Positions 25,152 to 31,068 of a stretch of 31,068 nt of DNA are shown here, in pieces. Source of the DNA: JBMNSK01 sp050945155. Lineage in GTDB: Bacteria; Actinomycetota; Coriobacteriia; Coriobacteriales; Eggerthellaceae. Positions within the stretch are counted from its first letter, which is position 1. Every line of letters begins with the position of its first letter. The translations under genes were made by a program, and so were the position numbers. Below the pieces are notes generated by a model. That model was given only the letters and a program-made list of their open reading frames with translations, did no database searches and was not told the origin of the DNA. Location: contig JBMNSK010000015.1 of NCBI GenBank assembly GCA_050945155.1, positions 1 to 31,068 of the forward strand, given 5' to 3'.

Positions 25152-26450
25152 TTACCGCGACTCATAATCCTGCATCACAGATGAATAATAATTCCAAACA
25201 TCAAAGGTACCGGGATAGATTGCCATATTGCGTTCAAGAAGGTAGGTAAGCGTATGCTTAAACACTTCAAAGAAGAGGCGGTCGAGCGGCACTGCACCGA
25301 CCAGAGAGCGCAAATCATCGGCTCCTGGATAATCGCGCCCCGGTTCAATACTGTCTGCTACATAGACAACCATATCTAACGAAGACATATCAATTGCAGC
25401 AGAGGTGTGCCTTGCAATCGCCTCTAAAACATCTTCCGGAATCTGAGGAAACCGAGCACTAAGACGTGCGGCAGCTGTCGGCCCGTGCATCAGTTTGGGC
25501 ATATGGTCATACACATACGGGTCAACCGCAACTCCCCAATCGCGAATATGGCGTCGCATTTCATCCATATCATGGGTTTTGTCCCAGTCATGCAAAAGGC
25601 CAGCCAAATAAGCCTTGTCCTGATCTACGCCATAGACCTGGGCAATTTCTCTTGCCGTCTTTGCAACTCGAAACATGTGCTTTGCAAGTTTCGGCTTCTT
25701 TGTTTGTTTAATCTCTTCCTTGCGCGCCTTGATAAAAGCCTTCGAAAAGACATCGGAATCATCAACTGACACTTCTGATTGTGCAGCAGAAAGCGGAGAC
25801 GGACCTCGGTACAGTTCATGAATTTCAATGAAGTCCCACACCGGTTTTGACACGAGATACCGCACCGTTTCTCCCAAAGAGACACGAGCACGTAAATCGC
25901 TTGAGGAAACCGATAATGAGGTGACATCAAGGAAGTGAAGTCTGAATTGGTACTTCGATTCAAGTTCCTCTTGAATATGCGTGGGCACCTCGTATCCCGG
26001 GCGTCGTAGCACAATAATCTCGGCTAGCGATGCAATGACGGCACAGTCGCGCCACTTGCCGAGTGTCGCCGCGGCATCAGCGCCCACCATAAAATAAAAG
26101 TCCACATTATCAGGAAAATGTTTACGCAGCTCACGTAAAGTATCTGCAGTAAACGTCTTGCCACCGCGCTTAATTTCAATATCGCTCACATCAAAGGCTT
26201 CATTCGAACATGTGGCCAGGCGCACCATTTCAAGGCGTAGCGCGGCATCACTTACCTCTTGATCAAGTTTAAAGACGGGATTGTAGGTCGGAATAAACAA
26301 AACCCCATCAAGGTCAAAGGCACGACAAGCTTGGTCGGCGCTTGCCAAGTGACCGATATGAATGGGATCAAAGGTGCCTCCCATGATGCCGAGACGCCGT
26401 GGACTTCCATCAGCTCCTAAGGTATCAAAGCGTTTTGAAATTTCGTTCAC
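25152..26450 (-). CDS. nadD: Fusion of nicotinate-nucleotide adenylyltransferase and YqeK-type HD phosphohydrolase
   Basis: The 432-aa protein joins two enzymes. Residues about 19-215 are NadD, which makes deamido-NAD from nicotinate mononucleotide and ATP. They show the GGTFDPIHIGH nucleotide site (24-34) and SSSDLRARV (192-200). A linker rich in charged residues follows (about 216-254). Residues about 255-432 are a YqeK-type HD domain, a family known to split diadenosine tetraphosphate symmetrically, with His258, His287-Asp288, His322, His348 and Asp366. In many bacteria these are two adjacent genes; here there is no stop between them. The GTG start directly abuts the proA stop and adds about 20 residues before the usual beginning; an internal ATG (residue 23) would cut into the nucleotide motif. 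Confidence 0.93.
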   Translation of the reverse strand: MNEISKRFDTLGADGSPRRLGIMGGTFDPIHIGHLASADQACRAFDLDGVLFIPTYNPVFKLDQEVSDAALRLEMVRLATCSNEAFDVSDIEIKRGGKTFTADTLRELRKHFPDNVDFYFMVGADAAATLGKWRDCAVIASLAEIIVLRRPGYEVPTHIQEELESKYQFRLHFLDVTSLSVSSSDLRARVSLGETVRYLVSKPVWDFIEIHELYRGPSPLSAAQSEVSVDDSDVFSKAFIKARKEEIKQTKKPKLAKHMFRVAKTAREIAQVYGVDQDKAYLAGLLHDWDKTHDMDEMRRHIRDWGVAVDPYVYDHMPKLMHGPTAAARLSARFPQIPEDVLEAIARHTSAAIDMSSLDMVVYVADSIEPGRDYPGADDLRSLVGAVPLDRLFFEVFKHTLTYLLERNMAIYPGTFDVWNYYSSVMQDYESR

Positions 26451-27728
26451 TTAGGCGCGCACCTGTCCTTTTCCGCGCAGGATGTATTTATACGATGTAA
26501 GTCCCTCCAAAGCAAAAGGTCCTCGTACATGTAGCTTTTGGGTCGAAATGCCGATTTCTGCTCCTAAACCGAACTGTCCGCCGTCGGTGAAAGCAGTTGA
26601 TGCATTTGCATAGACCGCAGCAGCATCTACTCCCGCAAGAAATGCCTCAATAGCACTTTCGTCGTTTGCAACAATTGACTCTGAGTGATGCGTACCGTAG
26701 GCATTGATGTGCTCAATTGCCTCTTCAACACCCGACACGAGGTGAATTGAAATTTCTGGGCCCAAGTATTCACGGCCCCAATCTTCAGGCGTTGCAGCAA
26801 CGCAATCGATGCCAGCCTGGTCTAATATCTCTTTTGCTTGCGCATCAGCATGAAGCACCACACCCTTTTCGCGAAGGGCTGCTCCGATGCATGGCAAGAA
26901 ACTTGGAGCAATCTTTTGATCTACAAGCAAAGACTCAGCTGCATTACAAACACCGTAGCGCCTGGTTTTCGCATTCATGACTATGCTTAGAGCCTCGCTC
27001 TCATCGGCAGAAGCGTGAACATAGACATGACAATTGCCTGTTCCAGTTTCTATGACTGGTACCCGCGCGTTCTCTACACAGTGGCGAATTAGTCCAGCGC
27101 CTCCGCGTGGAACAAGCACATCTACGACGCCATGGAGGTTCATGAGCTCATCGGTAGCACTTCGATCAGGCGAAGAAATGATACCGATGCAGCCTTCAGG
27201 AAAACCGGCACCCACAGCTGCCTCTTGCAAAATACGACCAATAGTAACGTTAGAGTGAAGCGCAAGACTTCCTCCGCGCAGAACAACAGCATTTCCCGCT
27301 TTCAGGCAGATACCGCATGCGTCCGAGGTTACATTTGGTCGTGCCTCATAAACAACGGCTACTACACCAAGCGGGACGGTTACACGCGTAAGTTCGAGGC
27401 CGCTGTCGAGCTTTCTTTTGTCAAGAACTTTCCCAACCGGGTCTTCAAGTAACGTAAGGTCATCGAGTGCTGCCGCCATATCAAACACGCGGTCTTTGTC
27501 AAGCATGAGGCGATCAAGGAGGCTTTCTGCCGTATTCTTCTTGCGCGCTTCTTCCATGTCTTTTTCGTTAGCGGCAACGATTTCTTCAGCCTTTTCGCGC
27601 AAAGCTTGTGCCATAGCTGCAAGCGCTGTATTGCGCTCAAGGGTTGTTTTCGAACCGAGAGAAACACTTGCCTCTTTTGCCTTTTCGGCAACTTTTCGTG
27701 CTTCTTTTCGGGCGTCTTGGTCTGACAT
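26451..27728 (-). CDS. proA: Gamma-glutamyl phosphate reductase
   Basis: ProA reduces gamma-glutamyl phosphate with NADPH, the second step of proline synthesis. The 425-aa protein has the aldehyde-dehydrogenase-type fold with catalytic Cys261 in RRYGVCNAAESLLV, VVYEARPNVTSDACG, VLRGGS, VPRGGAGLI and the C-terminal FALEGLTSYKYI. All are standard. It follows proB by 21 nt and abuts nadD with no gap, so all are probably translated from one message. Confidence 0.97.
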   Translation of the reverse strand: MSDQDARKEARKVAEKAKEASVSLGSKTTLERNTALAAMAQALREKAEEIVAANEKDMEEARKKNTAESLLDRLMLDKDRVFDMAAALDDLTLLEDPVGKVLDKRKLDSGLELTRVTVPLGVVAVVYEARPNVTSDACGICLKAGNAVVLRGGSLALHSNVTIGRILQEAAVGAGFPEGCIGIISSPDRSATDELMNLHGVVDVLVPRGGAGLIRHCVENARVPVIETGTGNCHVYVHASADESEALSIVMNAKTRRYGVCNAAESLLVDQKIAPSFLPCIGAALREKGVVLHADAQAKEILDQAGIDCVAATPEDWGREYLGPEISIHLVSGVEEAIEHINAYGTHHSESIVANDESAIEAFLAGVDAAAVYANASTAFTDGGQFGLGAEIGISTQKLHVRGPFALEGLTSYKYILRGKGQVRA

Positions 27729-27749
27729 AAACTCTCCCCTCCCGACTTC

Positions 27750-28904
27750 TTACTCGAAGACAATGAGTTCGTCACGGTGAATCAAGGGTTTTACCGCCAA
27801 TTCAGCAAGAATACGGTTGCGCGATAGCTCTGCCCGTGTCTTGCCAATGGCAAGTTCTACTTCATCACTGCATGCAGACACCCGACCGCGCGCAAAGAGG
27901 TGACCTGTTTGGTCGAGAATATCCACAACATCACCCTCGTCAAAGTTGCCTTCCACCGCCGTGACACCAACCGATAGAAGAGAACTTCCCCGCTTGATAA
28001 GCGCCACTTTCGCGCCGGCATCAAGCGTGAGTTTTCCCCGCGAAGAGTCTCCGAGCGCTATCCAAAGCTTTCTCGGCGTTACTTCGTGCAGTTTCTTGCG
28101 TGCGGTAAAGATAGTTCCGACATCTTCACCATGTGCAGCGCGAACGATGACGCGATCCTTGCGACCTTGGCAAATGACCATAGGGATACCTGCAACAGCT
28201 AGAGCTCGGGCGGCTTGGATCTTGGTTATCATGCCACCAGTTCCCGATGAGGTTCCCGCCTCATCCGCAACATCGATAATATCTTGAGTAATGACATCAA
28301 CTCGACTAATTAGCTTCGCTGATGGATCGTTTTTTGGGTTCCCATCATACAGACCATCGATGTCAGAAAGGATAATCATCAAATCTGCCTCAATAAGGCA
28401 AGCTACCAAGGCAGCAAGAGTGTCGTTATCTCCGAATCGAATGCGTTCGACCGAAACCGTGTCGTTCTCATTCACGATAGGCACTACACCCATCTCAAGA
28501 AGACGAAATATGGTATCGCGCGCATGCAGGTAAGCGCGTCTATCAGCTGTGTCCCTCCGGGTAAGTAAAACCGACGACGTAATCATGCCGTGAGCAGAAA
28601 ATGCCTCGGCATACGCCGTAGAAAGGCTTGCTTGTCCGACAGAAGCAGCAGCCTGCAGGCTCGGCATATCGTGTGGCCGTGTCTTTATCCCCAAGGATTC
28701 TAGGCCACAAGCTATTGCAGCCGAAGTAACAATGATAGGCTGCCATCCTTCAAGCTTAATCTGCGCAACCTGGCTCGCTAAATTCTGCAAATAGTTACGA
28801 TCGATGGTGCTCTCAGACGTAGTAAGAGTTGAAGAGCCAATCTTTATGACCAAGCGCTTGTCGCCGCTTGCCGAGATATGCTTTTCACTCATGCCTTGTA
28901 TCAT
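27750..28904 (-). CDS. proB: Glutamate 5-kinase with PUA domain
   Basis: ProB phosphorylates glutamate to start proline synthesis and is usually inhibited by proline. The 384-aa protein has an amino-acid kinase domain with VIKIGSSTLT, VNENDTVS, LSDIDGLYDG and GTGGMITKIQAARAL. A C-terminal PUA domain (about 285-375) is present, as in the longer bacterial form. The ATG at 28904 overlaps the obg stop by one base (TGATG), pointing to translational coupling. An ATG four codons further on (28892) has AAGG just upstream and could also be used. Confidence 0.96.
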   Translation of the reverse strand: MIQGMSEKHISASGDKRLVIKIGSSTLTTSESTIDRNYLQNLASQVAQIKLEGWQPIIVTSAAIACGLESLGIKTRPHDMPSLQAAASVGQASLSTAYAEAFSAHGMITSSVLLTRRDTADRRAYLHARDTIFRLLEMGVVPIVNENDTVSVERIRFGDNDTLAALVACLIEADLMIILSDIDGLYDGNPKNDPSAKLISRVDVITQDIIDVADEAGTSSGTGGMITKIQAARALAVAGIPMVICQGRKDRVIVRAAHGEDVGTIFTARKKLHEVTPRKLWIALGDSSRGKLTLDAGAKVALIKRGSSLLSVGVTAVEGNFDEGDVVDILDQTGHLFARGRVSACSDEVELAIGKTRAELSRNRILAELAVKPLIHRDELIVFE

Positions 28905-30295
28905 CAGATGTCCAATTCTCGGTAAATGTCCTGGGCAGTTGCAGCAGATTCAAACTGGAAAGCCCGTCCAACTATACGAACTTCGTCACCATCCACTGCA
29001 CCGGCTTTTTCTAAAGCCTGCTCAACGCCAATCCTTTTAAGCCTATGTTGGAGAAAGGCCAAGGCCTCTTCGTTCTCCCAATCTGTTTGTACCACCATGC
29101 GCTCAACCTGTGGGCCTGAAACACGGAAAATACCTTCCGAAAGGCGCTTTACTTCGAAGTGTTTGTCGCGCGCATCGCGCTTATGCTCCCAGATATGGTC
29201 ATACTGAACTTCGTTTGCTTCTTTTTCACGTGCAGCTTCTCGCAGCTCATGTACCTTTGTTGCGATAGCTGCCTTCAAGCTGTCTATACCCTCACCAGTT
29301 AGAGCACTAATACGGTAGAGTTTTGGATCAATGGGGCTTTCCGCAAACTCATTTTCCGCAGCAGCCAAGGAATCTTTTCTGACGCGGTTTGCTAGCCGCT
29401 CGAAAGCCTCTTCAGTTCCTGGTACATCAATCTTGTTTACAACGACAATACGTGGCCTTTCAGCAAGGCTTTTTGCATAGAGGGCAAGCTCATTATTGAT
29501 AATCTCATAGTCTTTGACCGGATCGCGACCTTCCCAACCACCGGTTAGATCAACGATATGCACGATAAGTGCGGTTCTTTCGATATGGCGCAAAAATTCG
29601 TGCCCGAGCCCGCGTCCCTCGTGGGCGCCTTCAATAAGGCCAGGAATATCGGCAGCGACAAAACTTAGGTCACCGGAGCGCGCAACACCAAGGTTTGGCA
29701 CCAAGGTTGTAAATGGATAGTCAGCGACTTTCGGACGAGCAGCGCTGATGCGGGCGATAAAGGAACTCTTGCCTGCAGACGGCATCCCAACTAAAGCAGC
29801 ATCAGCCATGAGCTTCATTTCAAGCTCAATCCATCCCTCTTGGCCTGGCTCACCAAGTTCTGCAAAGGCGGGGGCTCGACGCGTTGAAGTCACAAAATGG
29901 ATATTGCCACGTCCACCGTGTCCGCCTCTCATCACGATGACTTCTTCGCCGTCATGAGTAAGGTCAGCAATGGTTTCGCCCGATTCCTTTGTCTCTTCAG
30001 AGTACTCGCGCACTATCGTTCCGACCGGAACGCGCAAAATGCAGTCTTCACCGCGCGCACCATGCATGCGAGAACCCTTACCATGGGTGCCGCGCTCGGC
30101 TTTGAAGTGATGCTTGAATCGGTAGTCGATGAGCGAAGAGACGCTTCCATCAGCCCGCACGATGATATTGCCGCCATGACCACCGTCGCCGCCATCCGGT
30201 CCACCCTTAGGAACATGGGCTTCACGACGAAATGACATGCAGCCAGCGCCGCCATCTCCACCTCGAACAAAGATATGTACTTTATCTACAAACAT
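28904..30295 (-). CDS. obg: Ribosome-assembly GTPase Obg
   Basis: Obg (CgtA) is an essential GTPase of 50S subunit maturation and stress response. From the ATG at 30295 the protein is 463 aa: the glycine-rich Obg fold (VRGGDGGAGCMSFRREAHVP ... GGDGGHGGN), the GTPase domain with GMPSAGKSS (170-178), DIPGLIEGAHEGRGLG and NKID, and a C-terminal OCT domain (about 365-440). I reject in-frame starts upstream because MFVDKVHIFV is the standard beginning and GGGAG lies just before it. The stop overlaps the proB start. Confidence 0.96.
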   Translation of the reverse strand: MFVDKVHIFVRGGDGGAGCMSFRREAHVPKGGPDGGDGGHGGNIIVRADGSVSSLIDYRFKHHFKAERGTHGKGSRMHGARGEDCILRVPVGTIVREYSEETKESGETIADLTHDGEEVIVMRGGHGGRGNIHFVTSTRRAPAFAELGEPGQEGWIELEMKLMADAALVGMPSAGKSSFIARISAARPKVADYPFTTLVPNLGVARSGDLSFVAADIPGLIEGAHEGRGLGHEFLRHIERTALIVHIVDLTGGWEGRDPVKDYEIINNELALYAKSLAERPRIVVVNKIDVPGTEEAFERLANRVRKDSLAAAENEFAESPIDPKLYRISALTGEGIDSLKAAIATKVHELREAAREKEANEVQYDHIWEHKRDARDKHFEVKRLSEGIFRVSGPQVERMVVQTDWENEEALAFLQHRLKRIGVEQALEKAGAVDGDEVRIVGRAFQFESAATAQDIYRELDI

Positions 30296-30305
30296 ATGCT
30301 CCCTG

Positions 30306-30333
30306 ATTATATAAGCAACGTGCCCCCTACCAA
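30306..30333 (-). promoter_or_regulatory. Possible internal promoter before obg
   Basis: On the minus strand a consensus -10 TATAAT (30306-30311) lies 16 nt from TTGGTA (30328-30333). The start would be near 30299, leaving almost no leader before the ATG at 30295. The -35 half also lies in the loop of the hairpin at 30320-30343, so the match may be chance. Confidence 0.25.
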
Positions 30334-30343
30334 GAGGGGGCAC
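30320..30343 (-). other. GC-rich hairpin between rpmA and obg
   Basis: GTGCCCCCT (30320-30328) and AGGGGGCAC (30335-30343) form a perfect 9-bp stem with a 6-nt loop. It lies in the gap between rpmA and obg. It is followed on the minus strand by GTTGCTTATATAATC, without a proper T-run, so it is at most a weak terminator. It may be an RNA-processing or stabilising element that lets ribosomal genes be expressed more than obg and those beyond. Confidence 0.55.
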
Positions 30344-30378
30344 GCAAACAATCAGATATTTGTCGCGAACCTTGGTCT

Positions 30379-30630
30379 TTACGACTTCGGGGTCACACTA
30401 ATGCTACGACGTGCACCGTCATGGAACACGAGTGTTCCCTCACACAGTGCGAAAAGCGTGTCGTCCTTGCCGCGACCTACGTTCTCGCCTGGATGAAAAT
30501 GGGTGCCGCGCTGACGCACGATGATATTGCCTGGCATTACATGCTGGCCAGCAAACATTTTCACACCAAGTCGCTGTGCGTGGGAGTCACGGCCATTCCT
30601 GGTTGAACCAAGACCTTTCTTGTGTGCCAT
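30379..30630 (-). CDS. rpmA: 50S ribosomal protein L27
   Basis: L27 reaches into the peptidyl-transferase centre of the large subunit. The 83-aa protein starts MAHKKGLGSTRNGRDSHAQ and contains GNIIVRQRGTHFHPG and VGRGKDDTLFAL, typical of L27. It lacks the N-terminal leader that Prp protease removes in Firmicutes, and no prp gene lies between it and rplU. AGGGAGGG precedes the ATG, 18 nt after rplU. Confidence 0.97.
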   Translation of the reverse strand: MAHKKGLGSTRNGRDSHAQRLGVKMFAGQHVMPGNIIVRQRGTHFHPGENVGRGKDDTLFALCEGTLVFHDGARRSISVTPKS

Positions 30631-30648
30631 ATCAATTCCCTCCCTAGC

Positions 30649-31068
30649 TTATTCAGCGTCTTTAGACGCAGACTCAGTTTCTTTCTTATCTTCTGCTTTC
30701 TTAGCAGGAGCCTTTTTTGCAGGAGCTTTCTTGGCAGGTGCCTTCTTTTCAGAAGCCTTTGCCGTAGACGTCTTCTTCGTCGAAGCCTTAGCCTGAGAAC
30801 CAGCCTTAGAAGTGCTTGCCTTCTTGGTGCTTGCCTTAGGAGCAGCCTTCTTAGTAGAAGCCTTAGCAGCTGTGCTCTGAGCTTCTGCTTTTGCGGCAGG
30901 CTCAGTCTTTGCGGCAGACTCTGCTTCTGCAGCAGGTTCAGCCTTTGCAGCCTTCTTTGCAGGCTTCGGGTTGTACTTCTCAGAACCGACAGAAACAATA
31001 CGCACACGCGTCAGATTCTGCCTGTGACCACGCAGGCGCTTATAGTTCTTGCGCTTCTTGAATTTGAA
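30649..31068 (-). CDS. rplU: 50S ribosomal protein L21 (C-terminal part) with long Lys/Ala-rich tail; 5' end outside window
   Basis: The reading frame is open to the window edge. Its first visible residues, FKFKKRKNYKRLRGHRQNLT followed by RVRIVSV, are the conserved C-terminus of L21, which normally ends about there (family length about 103 aa). Here the frame continues for about 110 more residues made almost only of Ala, Lys, Glu, Ser and Thr. It has repeats such as ASTKKA and three consecutive APAKK units near the end, then an acidic ESASKDAE. The tail resembles histone H1-like or actinobacterial HU tails and should be disordered and bind nucleic acid. It leads directly into rpmA, confirming the locus. 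An internal GTG at 31005 could be mistaken for the start of a separate small gene. Confidence 0.92.
   Translation of the reverse strand, partial: FKFKKRKNYKRLRGHRQNLTRVRIVSVGSEKYNPKPAKKAAKAEPAAEAESAAKTEPAAKAEAQSTAAKASTKKAAPKASTKKASTSKAGSQAKASTKKTSTAKASEKKAPAKKAPAKKAPAKKAEDKKETESASKDAE

Noticed and set aside
30561..31007. A 148-codon minus-strand frame very rich in Leu and Arg
   Set aside because: It is the out-of-frame reading of the L21 tail and L27; the Lys/Ala frame continues the real L21 sequence.

Overview
The window looks like a core chromosomal stretch of an actinobacterium of class Coriobacteriia, most likely an Atopobiaceae relative (Lancefieldella/Olsenella-like). That placement is inferred from protein style, roughly 45-50% GC by eye, a split transketolase, and the actinobacterial gene run obg-proB-proA-nadD-rsfS. 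I see no tRNA, rRNA, CRISPR array, insertion sequence or phage gene. Most genes lie on the minus strand and are tightly packed.

Layout from left to right. 1-178: 3' end of tmRNA (+) and its terminator. 234-1376: three minus-strand genes, one of them smpB, the tmRNA partner. 1512-2360 (+): a lone ECF-transporter T subunit whose stop codon overlaps the convergent tetR. 2357-7161 (-): MMPL/RND exporter, a secreted YhgE-like protein and a TetR regulator, with an intrinsic terminator just before tetR. 7162-7702: a divergent regulatory gap of about 540 nt with a good promoter on each strand and a perfect 14-bp palindrome. 7703-10343 (+): a tandemly duplicated Lrp/AsnC-type protein and an orphan ADP-forming acyl-CoA synthetase alpha-like protein, ended by a terminator.

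10450-18635 (-): rnr, an S41 protease-like protein, ftsX, ftsE, the two transketolase halves and prfB (transcribed in the reverse of this order). 18706-21495 (-): secA. 21496-21857: hairpin-rich gap. 21858-24476 (-): a large ATPase/SARP-type regulator with its own promoter. 24652-31068 (-): rplU (cut by the window edge), rpmA, obg, proB, proA, a nadD-yqeK fusion and rsfS, very probably one operon joining ribosome assembly, proline synthesis and NAD synthesis.

The most notable points are these. (1) The duplicated Lrp-like protein is paired with an acyl-CoA synthetase alpha subunit that has no beta subunit here, under a palindrome-bearing promoter. (2) RF2 carries SPT in place of the stop-codon-reading SPF tripeptide. 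(3) The S41 protease has Gly where the catalytic Ser should be. (4) Ribosomal protein L21 has a histone-H1-like Lys/Ala tail of about 110 residues. (5) The SARP-type regulator has its DNA-binding and BTAD domains at the C-terminus behind an ATPase.
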